DNA of 64,000 nt from Heliocidaris erythrogramma (GCA_025617745.1 CM046858.1:49179197-49243196); one strand, 5' to 3'. Counted from the stretch's first letter, positions 12,707-24,440 are shown. Translations and numbers: made by a program. Notes: generated by a model not told the origin, from the sequence alone.

Positions 12707-12760
12707 CCACTCTCTCTCTCTCTCTATCTCTCTATCTCTGTTACCTTGTCTCTCTCACCT
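12707..12760. repeat. (CT)n microsatellite
   Basis: CT dinucleotides with scattered A interruptions lie immediately before the hairpin repeat. Confidence 0.8.
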
Positions 12761-12770
12761 ACATAAGACA

Positions 12771-12855
12771 ATATCGTCTGTTTGGAGCCAGAAGGGCGTT
12801 AACTCTGTGTTAAAGTATATGAGTTAACGGCTTTCTGGCTCTCAACAGACGATAT
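12771..12855. repeat. Near-perfect 85-bp hairpin repeat (best copy)
   Basis: ATATCGTCTGTT at the left end pairs perfectly with AACAGACGATAT at the right end. GAGCCAGAAGGGCGTTAACTC pairs with GAGTTAAC, GGCTTTCTGGCTCTC with minor mismatches, leaving a loop of about 15 bases. Arms are ~35 bp. Relatives are at 2,331-2,414, 2,420-2,502, 2,748 (broken), 34,200/34,823 (split by a transposon) and 45,920-45,997. The repeated pairing suggests a tiny foldback element or a conserved structured repeat. Confidence 0.75.
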
Positions 12856-13525
12856 GACCTTTGCATTCTTCTTCAGGCTTTCAGCTTCGTTTTCTTGCTG
12901 ACATTTCTCTTGGTTTTTCCTTCGCCTCTATATTTTTCCACTTCCGCATCAGAGCTATTCTTATCCTTATTGATATACAGTATTCAGTCACCCCCGCTAC
13001 TCGGTGCACGCTTCTGAAACATGCCTACCGACCGCTGCACGGAGACGATGCCAAGCGTGCATAACGGTGACGGATTGATGCACGCACTCGTCCATGCCCG
13101 TCTAGGTGTGATTACAACATAGCTAATGATCACCTTAGAGTACAGAGAGATGCATGGGTGGGACTACAAGATCTAGTAATGTACCCAAAGCATACATGTA
13201 CATAGGGATACTATATAGTCTTATGTACATTTTCAAGTCGCAGTGAATCTACAGACTGATTGAAGCATTACCCGCCCAAATTGTTATTGCTTTCATTTCC
13301 ACTCTTACCGAAAAATGTTTATAACCTTCTAAATTCACCACACGGCATATCCTTCCTTCTCAACAAAAAAAACGTTGACCATCAATTAACATCTCAAATT
13401 CAAATTCATCTTTTCACATCACAAATTGTCCTGCCATGCCTTCTCCCTGTTATAGATGAACAGACTGCACATCCCTGATTTGGCCTAAATTCAACTGCAC
13501 AACTGCTGTCTATTTTCTAAGGCTG
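12856..13525. other. Non-coding stretch, nothing recognised
   Basis: Open frames at 12,861-13,064 and 13,260-13,478 are short and do not resemble known proteins. No RNA gene or element end is seen. Confidence 0.4.
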
Positions 13526-13827
13526 TTAAAGGGATACGCCACCGGGCGGCCGTGGGGAAAGTCAGGATTGCGTAAGCCCCATTCACTCGTACACAAAGTT
13601 TGTGCGTTGAACGCGTCCGTTGGACTAAGTGGGATTACATTTCGACTGCACGAATCCGACCGAATCTCGCACAAGAGCTCGAGCTCAGGCGGAGGGTGCA
13701 TGTTTGTGCGGCGACCAGTTTATCCGAGGTTTGCGCCTCGCAGGGCAACGGCATGATCGGGTAACGATCACGGTGCCCTCTCGCGGCATTAAAACGTCCA
13801 CAATCTGCGGGTTGAGTATCCCTTTAA
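13526..13827. mobile_element. TTAA-flanked MITE with AGGGATAC ends, copy 1
   Basis: A 294-bp G+C-rich element (13,530-13,823) starts AGGGATACGCCACC and ends GGGTTGAGTATCCCT, with TTAA on both sides (13,526-13,529 and 13,824-13,827). It is closely similar over its full length to 25,082-25,374. TTAA with an AGGG end fits Kolobok-type rather than piggyBac-type MITEs; this is inferred from termini. Its right TTAA is shared with the next element, so it was inserted into that element's target duplication. Confidence 0.8.
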
Positions 13828-14232
13828 CCCTTCCATGCATGACAGGAATTATTTAATGGCTAAATCGATCACATTTTTTTCTTCAAATTGACAATAATTT
13901 TCTTTTAATGCTACTTGGTTCTAATAAAATGTAATGTCTCTGAAAACAATATACAGGATTGCGAACTATGTCAAAGTTGAAAAATTGCCAATGTTGATAA
14001 AAAACAATCATTTTGAACCTCTCAATGTGTTGCCAATTTAAAGGTTTTTAAAGCTTGTTCTTTTTAAAATTCCTGGCATCAAATGCAGTACGGTCATGCA
14101 ACAAAAATGGACACAGTGTGTGCAGAAATTTTTGCTCTTTCTGCCCATCCATCTGGTATATTTTTTAGGGCTCTGAATCAAAAGTTACTGAGGCAAACCA
14201 CAAAATGCAGAGTGATGTCTCGAAAGGGTTAA
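13828..14232. mobile_element. piggyBac-like MITE, TTAA-CCCTTCCATG...GAAAGGG-TTAA
   Basis: A 401-bp element lies between TTAA at 13,824-13,827 and TTAA at 14,229-14,232. Its ends are CCCTTCCATGCATGACAGG and TGATGTCTCGAAAGGG. TTAA plus CCCTTT-like ends are characteristic of piggyBac. The right half matches the reverse complement of 2,804-3,000. No transposase is encoded. Confidence 0.7.
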
Positions 14233-15163
14233 TAAAATGTTCACCCAACCCAATTACTCCAGTGTTTCCTGGATGTTATTCCAAAGAGCAAACCAAGACA
14301 AAACCATACAAAGCATCCTCTCTCTATAAAGGTCACATTAGGCAAAGTACAACATACATGTAATCTTCACTGACTAAAAGGCTTCATCACATCCACCATT
14401 CCTTGAGAAGGTATGTTCCCATTATTTCAAAGTAACAACATTTATAACCATTTTGTTTAGAATTCAAACAAACTAGGGGAAACCCTGTTTTTAAAGCAAA
14501 ATCTTACTCAACTGAAATCAAATCAAAACTGTTGCTTAATCATGACAGAAAAGTTTATGAACACAAGGATTTACCAATCATTAGAGTAAAATAAAATACG
14601 GACATGCTGTGCCTTTTAAATGGCAGTGGGCACAGACCGACAGACATCAACAACTCGTACAATTTGTCCCCAGAACGGAAACAACAAGAGTTAACATGCT
14701 GAAGTAAATTTAGTTCGCGCAATGGAAGGACAGTCTAAACCCTAATTTTCATGCTCTATTAAATCCTCTCCTTTGAAGCATCAAGGCTCTTCATAGCGAG
14801 TTAGCCACACATGCTCCAGAGATGGACGTCCAACTAATTCTATACCTGAAAAGCCTGATCTGGAAGGTCACTGGGCATGTTGTGGTTTCTTTGGATATAA
14901 AGCAGTCACTCCTTAGAGCATGCATCTAATAGGAATATCAATTACATTGGTCAAATTGATTGATGGCTGTCCTAATTACATTTACCCTAATTATCACGCT
15001 TTTGCCTTTCAGAAATAAAAGCACGTAAATGTAGGAACATTTATACTCCATTTCGTAGCAGATTGCAAATTAATCCAGAATAATTATGCAAATTGCTCTC
15101 TCAGTGTTTCCCACTGTAGCCTATAGCAAGGAGTATTACACAGGTAAACAATATTCATACTTG
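14233..15163. other. Non-coding stretch, nothing recognised
   Basis: No gene, RNA gene or element boundary is visible in this A+T-rich segment. Confidence 0.4.
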
Positions 15164-15434
15164 GACCTTGTTCTCATTACGAGATTGGAAAGTGGATCGC
15201 GCTATCGTGGCGTGACCCATGATGTGCGCCAGGGAGGTCCACTGGCACACCGCGGGTTCACACCTGCAGAGGTTAGTGCCATATATCTTGCCACTCTCGT
15301 GGAGCACCCCCTAGAGGTGGTCCAGCGGTCCACCGTTTTGGATCGCGGTTGACCTCTGTGGATCGCATCAAAACGACGTTGCCGCGTTCTCACCTTTAAT
15401 AGAGACGGCGCGATCTAGTAATGAGAACAGTGTC
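15164..15434. mobile_element. MITE with TTGTTCTCATTACGA ends, copy 1
   Basis: GACCTTGTTCTCATTACGAG on the left is inverted as CTAGTAATGAGAACAGTGTC on the right. The interior is G+C-rich (CAGGGAGGTCCACTGGCACAC; GGTGGTCCAGCGGTCC) and matches, in opposite orientation, the element at 27,543-27,868. The composition contrasts sharply with the surrounding DNA. Short open frames on both strands are by-products of the G+C content. Confidence 0.7.
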
Positions 15435-18400
15435 TATGATAGACTTCAAGTGGAAGTTGGTAAAGTTGTAACCTGAGTCTTTGACAGAGCCTAGTAAAGC
15501 TGCTGCTATTTTAGCTCTTCAAGCTGACTAGTTTGTCAGAGGGCCCAGTTCAGGGAAACACACAAATAACATGAAAGAGCAATAGAGTGAGTTGTTGAGG
15601 TATTAGACTTGCCAATTTAAAAGTAAGATTTGCATGCAGTGATTTTTAGGCCTTTAAATTTGTTTTTTTTAATCTAAACTCTACTTTACTTTCCAAAGCT
15701 CTTTCCAATTTCCGAGAGCTAAATAACTCTGCATCCTAATTTTTCACATCATATCAGTGATTTCACTCAAGAGGATGAGACAAAGTTTTCATTTTATAGG
15801 AGAATTAAAAGTTCAAACATTATATTATATTTACTTGTAAAATGAATACATCATATCCATAATATGATACTTTAAATCATTTCCAAGGGTTGGCTTGACT
15901 ACATAACAAACATGATAGGCCTACAGCGTATACTCAAAACGTTGACTGGTTAGTCAACCTACACGTAGAGCAGATTGTTGTCCCTCCATTCACAAGTGAC
16001 ACCTAGCAAACCATAAATCATTTTTAATCCTTCGATTCATACTGATTGAGTGAGAATAATTAGCTGCTTATGGTCAGGAACAACCCTGACCGTAAACAAA
16101 CCATAACTCAATCTCAAATATGCCCTGTTTGGTGTTCATAGGCTTATAAATCACTGCAGGAACTGAGAAAATATGCTCCCCATGCACACAGCAACTCACA
16201 GAGGATCGTACAAATCGTGCACAAACAGCTGTCTACATGTTTTACTTGTTTCGATGACATGTTGGAATTTACACTGTAACCAGGGAACCTTTTTTTTTTA
16301 CTTCTCCTTCATTTAATGTTCCATTTAACATTCTACAGAGAAAAAACAGCAGCTTAGAATGGTTATAGTATCCTGCTATTCACCAAGTAAAATCAACAAG
16401 GTCCTATCAAAAAAAATATTGGGGCTTGCCGCTTACATACATGTGCCTTTACATGGGTTTTAACCTTCCATGAGTACCAAATTGCTGTCCAGCATACATG
16501 TACATGCAGTTCCTTCATTCCATGGATTAGCTGTAATTTTTTTAAATCTTGTTATCTGAGCTTAAACCACTCATCTAATCTTCTTCCAAAATCTTGTAAG
16601 TATCATATTTTGAGGGCATGCAATGAATAAGAAAGGTACAGTTTCGTATAATGCCCATAAGGTGTGGAAATGATTGAATTCATAACAAGATTACATTGTA
16701 TGACAACTTCCTAAAGCATTCACGGTATAATTCTCATACTTGCTACTTAATAATTCTTTCCAACAACACAACTGTTGTTTGTTCATTTTCATTACGATCC
16801 TGCCTTTTCTATAAAATTCCTTATGCACTATAAAATCCTGAATAAAAAAATGATCATATGCAAAAATATGCAGAAATTGATGTTTCCGGGAGGTGCTCAT
16901 TTATTATAGGAACCTTCCCATTTTCAAAAAAATAAATAAATAAAAAAGTCATGTTCCATCCAACTTGTGCTATCCATATACAATGTACTATGTATCTTTC
17001 TCCCATTTTATCACCCTACTGAAATTAACATTAGAAGTAAATAAGTTTATATTCTATGATTCAGTTCACCCTGAAATTACAAATTTTCTGAATTGCAATG
17101 GTTGCCTGTCACTAAATTTACAAGGTAGAAATATGATATTGTTATTATACAATAAGGAAACTGAGAAATCATGATAAATCATGAGGCATAAACTATATAT
17201 GACAATAATAAAAACTATTTTTAAAAACTATCTTGTGAAAAATGTCTTCCTCAACCGCTACAGACACTCTCTCTCTAAAACCAATTATTAAAAAAACAAG
17301 ACTGAATTTCACTGCTCGGAAGTTACGTCATGATCACTTGTTTAGGAGTGAATGTCAATTTATTTACTAAGACAGAAAAGAGTGACTTTTTCACTCTATT
17401 TTCACTCTCCTGGAAGTCGATGATCACGCTGGTGATCCATTTTTGTTAATGAGAGAGAGTACATTTTAAATGTGCCATGGGCTAATCAATGGATCCATGC
17501 ACCGATATTTTTCTGCTAGTAGCTCCAATGTAATTAATTTTAAAGAACAGTTTCACAGAAATCTTTTGCAGGAAAATTTATGATGGCAAGTAATATCAAT
17601 CATCTACTGTACATTGTAATAGTATGCTGTATTATAATTTACATCAATAAATCTCAGTAAAACTTGCTTTTTATATTTTTTGTAACATGACCAGCTCTAT
17701 CAAATCTTTAACAGCTCATGTATCACATCTTATCATTTATGTTTTCCTCTGCAAGTAATTCATTTATCCAATCCAAAATAAAAACTGTCTCAATAAATCT
17801 ATCCATTCTCACACCAGACAATTATACCAACAAAGGCCATTCTTATTATTCCACAATGAAGTGTGACTGTCCCAGTTTTCACTAGCCTCACACTATGCAT
17901 TGCTGAAAGGTGTTACAAAGGCTGATTGTAACCTGCTGAGAGTCCTATGGGAACACTACTACCTCGGCCAAAAGCCTGCATGCTTATTTCATGAGCAGCA
18001 ACCTTCATTAATCACCACATAAAGCAGCCTTCTCCAGCTATGCTCAGGCTACTATTTGTAGAATATATGAATATTAAAGCTAGATACAATTTATAGGTTT
18101 CCATAGAATAACAATCCATTTCATTGGAGATATCTGAAAATATTTAGCCAACATCCCCTTGTATTTTCTTTTCAAAAGCACAGAACAAAACAGATGATTC
18201 TCCATCTTTATTTGAGTATTGTGGGAACACCCCCTACCTGCATACATGCCATGGCAGTGGTGACAGCTTGTATGATTTCAAGCAATTCACTGCCAATTAT
18301 GATTTATTGATGATCCTAATAGATTTATACATCAATTACTCTTGGCTTAGATGTTGTGAGTCACAACTGAACTTGGAAGGAGATTTAGGAGTAAAATTAA

Positions 18401-18533
18401 ATGTTAGTCCCTCCATGACGGAGAACCTCAGTAGATACATGCAATATTTCTTCCTAATTACTTCTTACAATGATTAAAGGTAATGAACAGTTGTGGCAAG
18501 GGTGTGTGAAGAATCAATCATATTTAAAGGGAA
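15435..18533. other. Non-coding A+T-rich stretch
   Basis: Three kilobases with no recognisable gene, RNA gene or transposon end. Open frames at 16,691-16,900, 16,965-17,174 and 18,268-18,477 are short, A+T-rich and without family resemblance. Confidence 0.45.
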
Positions 18534-18894
18534 GGTTGAGTTCTGGGAAAGGTGAAAAATAATTTGTTAGCTTTTTCATTCCTTTTTTTGTCAGTTTGGA
18601 AGAACATGATAGTAGAAATGTCCCCTGAAAAGAACTGCTCTCCAAATGCCTTTATATTCAAAATGCGACAATGCGAACATTCTTGCCACAGGTATGTACA
18701 GTCCCATATACCCATTTCTGTGTGCACTGCATGTGCTTTTCAGCAAGATGAGATCAATTTCTTATCATTTTGATGATTCCAAACCTCACAATATACACCC
18801 ATTCGTATGTAGATGTGATCATCCTTTCCCAATTACTTTGAGAAAGTTTCTTTCACAATGTAATGGCATGACCAGAACTCAACTTTATTTTTAA
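18534..18894. mobile_element. TTAA-flanked MITE, GAAGGTTGAGTTCTGG ends, copy 1
   Basis: The element (18,538-18,890) starts AGGGAAGGTTGAGTTCTGGG and ends CCAGAACTCAACTTTATTT, with TTAA at 18,534-18,537 and 18,891-18,894. It matches 30,653-31,033 closely in the same orientation (for example GAAATGTCCCCTGAAAAG in both) and 46,079-46,319 in reverse. No protein is encoded; the short frames inside belong to the repeat. Confidence 0.75.
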
Positions 18895-18926
18895 TGATCA
18901 GTATCAGGCAAATTGTAACTAACAAC

Positions 18927-19128
18927 GTCTGTAAAACCATAAGCGTTCACGACATGAAACTTTTGAGAATTATAAATGACAGCAAGAAACTTTAGCAATT
19001 TGCAAAAATTTTGTGTTATGTCAATTATGATTCAATGATATCACGGCATTAAACTTTAGCGAATCTGAACCTCTCACGAAATTCGCAAACATTAAATGCG
19101 CGCGAAAGTATCTGGTTTTATTACAGTA
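18927..19128. mobile_element. Diverged TACTGTAAA-end MITE
   Basis: CGTCTGTAAAACC on the left is inverted as GGTTTTATTACAGTA on the right. The interior carries TTCACGAC, GCGAATCT and GCGCGCGAAAG blocks like the element at 9,393-9,607. Strong divergence suggests an old copy. Confidence 0.45.
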
Positions 19129-19386
19129 TACCGGACTTTTAGACATATTTAATGCGCTTTTGGCTCTTAATCTATTTGTTCTCTAAATTCAAAGTGCAAA
19201 TTTCAAATCATAAATAAAAACTTTGAACAATAAAAAGATCTAGAATAGAATTAATGACACTCAGTAATCTACTAGAAAATCATGCTAGAAGAAAAAGTAC
19301 ATGCACCCGGCATGCTCAAGTGTCTTTTCAGGGAAATGTATTAAAGTTAGTCACATTTCCCTGGCTTTATGTATCAAGGGGGTTTG

Positions 19387-19553
19387 CCCTTGTAAAAAAG
19401 TACCATAGTACCCATGGTAATTTGACAGTAATTTGACCAAATTACCACCAAATCATGGTAATCTGATAGTACATGTACTGTGCATGATTTGATGGTAATT
19501 TGGTCAAATTACTGTCAAATTACCATGGGTACTATGGTACTTTTTTACAAGGG
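19387..19553. repeat. Near-perfect 167-bp palindrome
   Basis: CCCTTGTAAAAAAGTACCAT at the left end is inverted at the right end as ATGGTACTTTTTTACAAGGG. Pairing continues through GTACCCATGGTAATTTGACA and CAAATTACC to CCAAATCATG/CATGATTTG, giving arms of ~70 bases with very few mismatches and a short loop around TACATGTA. The arms also contain a direct sub-repeat of ATTTGACxxTAATTTGAC type. No coding role. It may be a foldback transposon of recent origin. Confidence 0.85.
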
Positions 19554-20081
19554 TGGTTCAAGCTGGGGTAACCGTACTAGTAACTTTATACAGCACTTAC
19601 AAACATTAGTACGAAGCAATATGAATGTAAATATTATTATTTGCTATCATCACTTGCACTGTTCTAAAATTAAAGTGGAATTCATGGACTTTCCACACTT
19701 CAGCATGAAAGCCATGTACATTCTAATGTAGAGTAATTTTCAACAGTACTTCCCTTTGTGCATATTGCATGTCTATTGCATGTCTATATTACAAACAGAC
19801 AGTTTGGGCAAGGAGCTTGTGTTTGAAGCTCCTTGGGTTTGGGGATGGGGAGGCTCAGCAGAGCTGCTATCAAATATTCTGAATCGTGATGTTTGTGAAT
19901 CAGCTAAAAGAGCGGAATCCTTGGAGAGATTAGCGTTGGCAATCTGAGCTGCAAAGTGGCCCTGGAAATTGTACTCATTTCAATGATTTCCTGCTATAAC
20001 TGAGAAGCTATGATCTCATAGACATATTGCAGTGATTTTGAAGAAACATTCACACTGAAACTAGATATTGATAATAATAGT

Positions 20082-20123
20082 GGTAATTTGTTCTTCTATA
20101 GTGGTAATTTGTTCTTCTATAGT
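20082..20123. repeat. Tandem 20-bp duplication
   Basis: GTGGTAATTTGTTCTTCTATA occurs twice in direct succession. Confidence 0.85.
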
Positions 20124-20275
20124 GCATTTCAGGACTGTAGTCCCTCTCAATGCACTTTACAAAGGATAATGTTTACAATCATTGGAAACATTTATCAAAG
20201 AGATACATGCAGGCCTAAGTTGTCAGTGCACTCTCAAAAAAATAATGTCAATTTTTTTTTTTACGTTTAATAGAC

Positions 20276-20423
20276 CAGGGCCCTGTTTCATAAACTTCAA
20301 TAACAACTGCCTCATTTCTATGACAAATTTGCTCTCAGCCAATCAGATTCAAGGATTTCAGTAGCTTATAACACTTTATTGAAACTTGTTATTCATATCA
20401 AGTTTTTATGAAACAGGGCCTAG
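20276..20423. mobile_element. MITE with CAG/TAG target, GGCCCTGTTTCATAAA ends, copy 1
   Basis: A 142-bp element (20,279-20,420) has ends GGCCCTGTTTCATAAACTT and AAGTTTTTATGAAACAGGGCC in inverted orientation. CAG precedes it and TAG follows, consistent with a CAG duplication with one later change. The core (GACAAATTTGCTCTCAGCC, CAATCAGATT, GGATTTCAGTAGCTTATAAC) is shared with 23,280-23,419 and with the GGGAGCGTTTCAT elements at 31.9, 47.6 and 54.7 kb. Confidence 0.8.
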
Positions 20424-20537
20424 GACTTCTTACTATACTCCTGGGACATTTTTTGCAGACAAAATTATTATGAACATAACACAAGAAGTAGTAAAAAATA
20501 TCACTTATGGCCTGTCAATAGAAATTATGTACTCTTC

Positions 20538-20998
20538 TCATTTCGTCATCATGCACCAGTTGTTTGGAACAATCTCCCCATAGAAATGCAATTAATGAAA
20601 TCTTTAACAATATTTAAAAGAACATTGAAGAAATATTTATTATTTGAATAGTTTTTAATGATTATTACTGTCATCTTATATATATATATATATATACTGC
20701 ATTTGTGTAGGGTTTGTTAGGTTTTGTTTGTTTCTGTTTAAGGTTCTATATGTATTACAATATTGTATTGAGTTAAACGTGTAACATGACTGCAATACTA
20801 TTAATCTACACATGGTTGGCTGTCTCGACAAGACCAGCACCTGGTCTTTTAATGGTCATCCCTATTCCTTTTATAGTTAAAATCCTGTATTGCATTTTAT
20901 TGAATATTTAATCCCTATATTATACTGTTTTAATGTATCTATTTCAAGTTTGTATACTTTTTTATCGGAATTTGAATAAACTGAATTGAATTGAATTA
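20538..20998 (+). mobile_element. LINE 3' end remnant with (TTGAA)n tail
   Basis: From 20,538 the plus strand encodes SFRHHAPVVWNNLPIEMQ, continuing to FKRTLKKYLLFE and a TAG at 20,649-20,651. This is the characteristic C-terminus of CR1/L2-type LINE ORF2 proteins (A-P-x-x-W-N-x-L-P ... F-K-x-x-L-K-x-x-L). A ~330-bp 3' UTR follows, with a (TA)n run near 20,678-20,696, and ends in AATAAACTGAATTGAATTG, a short tandem tail typical of this group. The copy is 5'-truncated; upstream reading is interrupted. Confidence 0.7.
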
Positions 20999-22917
20999 TT
21001 TTCTTTCTCATATCTTCTATTATTACTGAATTACCTGTAGACTGCAAAAATACCAATTACGTTCCTAAATTGTTGCCCAAGTGACAAATTTGATTGCCAG
21101 AATGCTTATAATATAAATAGGCAGTATACATGCATGAACAGCCTGTACAATAAATACAATCCACTTATGAAAAGAATTTGTACACATGTATGTCTTAGAA
21201 ACTTATTATTATATAAAGATGCTGTACTATATATGTACCTCCAGGAATAACTCACTCCAAGCTACATGTAATGTATAGTGCTTCTTAATTGGCCTTTGGA
21301 AGACAAATTGAGATGACCACTTCAAGGCCATAGTCCTCATATTCATCTAGCTATAACATTTAACCAGTCTCCATATTTCAGACCTCTGTCAATACTTTTT
21401 CAAGTTGGCAAATGAACTTTGATGCAAAGGTATTGAAAACAACAATCAGGGAAATAATCACTATCTCTTTCTGCATGTAACTGTAGTGTACTGAGGAAAT
21501 TATAAATCACACATAAAGGACAAAGTTCATGAAATGAATGCAACCATATCCCAAACTTGATTCTGGGCTGGAAAAAAATCCTATGAACACATTGTATGTA
21601 CATACATGTACATTTAAAGAAAAAGGTTTTTGACTACATGTACACTACATCAGAGCCTCCTTTCCTTTTCAAATGCGCTTCCCCTGACCCTGGGGTCTAG
21701 ACCGACAATTCACTATTCAGGGGGAGCAGGAGCCCCAGGCTTACTACTGGCAAAGTAAATGATCCATATGTACCAAGAACACATATCCTCTTGTCTCTCT
21801 CTCTCTCCCTCTCTCTTTTTCTCTATTAATTCTCTGTCCCTCTCTTTACATCTCTCTCTCCCTCTCTCTGTAGCCATCTTGCTCTTCTTTCACGTTCTCT
21901 CTCCTATTCTTTCTCTCCCATTCTCCCCCTCTGCTCCCCCCTCATTGCGCCCTTCTCTTTGACCTCCTAACCGCATCGTTATTCAACGCAATCCTCCCCG
22001 AAGCTCTCTACTGCCCAGGCTATGCAGTATAGCAGCAACGTTAGGGTACTATCTATAATAATCATATAGCATTGCCAACCGAAGGATAGTGTTGCGTTGC
22101 AGTGGATTGCCCGTTTTATACAGGAAACGCTATGTGCCACTTCACAACTCAGGTGACAGGTGCATAACCCCTATGCGAGGCATTGACACTTTCACCTCTA
22201 ATAACATGCCTATAATATCTGATTACATTTTGGCCATGTTCATATGCATGCTACTATACTGTGGCAAGCATTTGTATCTGATTAAGATGTTGTCTGAATG
22301 CTGACAGCCAGGAGTGTGATAACTCTATCTCAATGGGTATGAATTAAACACCATTTGGAATTTCTCCAGAAAATATATTTTATAAATATTTGTTGTTCAT
22401 GCATTTCATATTGGCTCTCTTAAGATGCTCAAACAAGTACATTCATGTAAACATGTAGTAATAATGATATACATGTACTAAATGTAAAATATATTTCCTG
22501 TTCATTTTGTAAATAAATTACATTAAAGCATTTCTCACAAAGTTTCTAAAAGCCTGTATGTTGTATATTGGAAAGTGCAAAATAGCAAAACAAATGGTAT
22601 AAATTAGATAACTATTTCATAAACAAAAATGCCCAAGGCAGCCTTTTAAAGTTTGTACAAAGAATTTGATGGTCAAGTATGAGGTCAAAGCAAATGGAGA
22701 TGAGGTCAAAGCTGGGTTCAAAGCTAAGGTCAAAGCAGAGGAAAAACTCCTTGACCTATGAAGTATAAATCACACACTGAACTCATTGACCTGTCACATG
22801 TTAAAGCAACAGTCCAGATATAGTATTCATGGGTAAATGAATACTATGTACTGGCATATTATCTTCCATTGAAAAAAAAATGTAGTGCAAAATGATCTGC
22901 CTCTGAATATACATGTA
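20999..22917. other. Non-coding stretch with CT-rich tract
   Basis: No gene is recognised. A CT-rich low-complexity tract lies at 21,790-21,960. Confidence 0.4.
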
Positions 22918-23044
22918 CTGGACCCTCTTGCATAAAAAGTTGCAATTAAACGCAGCTCAACAAATTTAACGCATGTCCAAAATGCGCGATCCTGATTGGT
23001 TGAAAATCAAGATTAAACGCAACCTTTTATGCAAGAGGGCCCTG
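22918..23044. mobile_element. MITE with CTG target duplication, GCCCTCTTGCATAAAA ends
   Basis: A 121-bp element (22,921-23,041) has ends GACCCTCTTGCATAAAAAG and CCTTTTATGCAAGAGGGCC in inverted orientation, with TTAAACGC/TTAAACGCAACC just inside. CTG flanks both sides (22,918-22,920 and 23,042-23,044). The centre contains CTGATTGGTTGAAAATC, the same CCAAT-type motif found in the other CAG/CTG-flanked elements. Confidence 0.8.
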
Positions 23045-23276
23045 TAAATGTACATTCAAGTGCAAAAAAGGCCATGTTAATTTAATTTCTATGAATTTGG
23101 TAATATACAAGAGAGGAGTGAATGAAAATTTTTAGTATATGTCAAAACTTTTTTTTTTTTTTTCTTATATTCATCTATCTTTATAGGACTGTGTCAAAAT
23201 GTTGAACAGCATTCAAAGAAGGTCTATGCACTGCAACATAATACAACAAAAGGGATTGTGAAAGAGGGTAAAACTC

Positions 23277-23422
23277 CAGGGCCCTGTTTCATTAAACTTT
23301 ATAAGGACTGCCTCATTTCTATGACAAATTTGCTCTCAGCCAATCAGATTCAAGGATTTCAGTAGCTTATAACACTTACTGTAACTTGTTATTGATAACA
23401 AGTTTTATGAAATGGGGCCCAG
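23277..23422. mobile_element. MITE with CAG target duplication, GGCCCTGTTTCAT ends, copy 2
   Basis: A 140-bp element (23,280-23,419) starts GGCCCTGTTTCATTAAACTT and ends AAGTTTTATGAAATGGGGCC, with CAG on both sides (23,277-23,279; 23,420-23,422). The core is almost identical to that of 20,279-20,420. It stops 4 bp before the TTAA of the next element. Confidence 0.8.
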
Positions 23423-23426
23423 GAAC

Positions 23427-23647
23427 TTAAAGGCCAAGTCCACCCTAATATCAAGTTGATTTGAATAAATAGAGTAAAATTAAACAAGCGTAACAGTGAA
23501 AATTTCATTGAAATCGGATGTAAAAAAAGAAAGTTACGGCATTTTGAAGTTTTGCATTATTTCATGAAATTATTTCACTTTTACGCTTGTTTAATTTTAC
23601 TCTATTTATTCAAATCAACTTGATATTAGGGTGGACTTGGCCTTTAA
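23427..23647. mobile_element. TTAA-flanked MITE with perfect ~63-bp inverted repeats
   Basis: The 213-bp element (23,431-23,643) begins AGGCCAAGTCCACCCTAATA and ends with the exact inverse. Pairing is perfect for about 63 bases, up to AAACAAGCGTAA. TTAA flanks both sides (23,427-23,430; 23,644-23,647). The unbroken arms imply a recent insertion. The centre contains AGAAAGTTACGGCATTTTG. It is non-coding. Confidence 0.85.
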
Positions 23648-23981
23648 ATGTCCCGCCTGTCCAATGAGTTACATAACAGACTGCACAATAGTGACTACAT
23701 GTTGTGATAACCTTGTGTGTTCAAGAGAAGTTTATCCTCCAAGACTACTTGAGAGAAATAATAGCAAGGTTTTGTACACAAAAATGGGGTAAAGGCCAAA
23801 TGGGCAACATTGTCGAATTGCAAAACATTTGTCTGTTTTCGCACAAAGCTTTGTGTCTGGGAGGAATGTGAAATAACACTTTGTAGTCTGTACAGGCAGG
23901 AACCCTGGTACAGGTACCGTATACATTCACATGCAAAATAAAATCTGGTGATCTGGTGAACTGTCTGTCAGGCATAATACA

Positions 23982-24012
<31 letters not shown>

Positions 24013-24440
24013 ACATTAGTGTCTGAAGTCAACATTATTTTATAGGCTACCATATACTATCCTCTTCTCCATGCAAATGAATTTTCTTAACTTCAGACTC
24101 ACAATAGACCTGTTTACTAAGTGGTTCAAATTTATGGATGTTTCTTTCCTGGGAACCTAGTAACGAGGTATACATTAACCTGTTATTAATGAATGAACTA
24201 CAATACTTGGAATCCAGTTAGCATACATAACTTGTTGCTATGTCTGACAAGCCTCTGGCAAGCTTTCAGGTTGTCAAGAACAACCTTTGTTTCAAAAGTA
24301 TGCATAAAATTTGAATCACTTAGTAAACAGGTCTATTCATGTACCTCTTTTTAATGGCTGGTCACATATGCTGATAACGATAATAATAAAATCAGCCTAT
24401 TTTTATATAGAAAATGTATTGGATATCAAGGTTATACTAC
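23648..24440. other. Non-coding stretch with (CT)n microsatellite
   Basis: No gene is recognised. A clean (CT)n run lies at 23,980-24,008. Confidence 0.5.

Noticed and set aside
15650-15720. A possible second WHD-gene exon (minus-strand ELWK-like codons)
   Set aside because: The match is four residues, a stop follows at once, and no splice signals border it.
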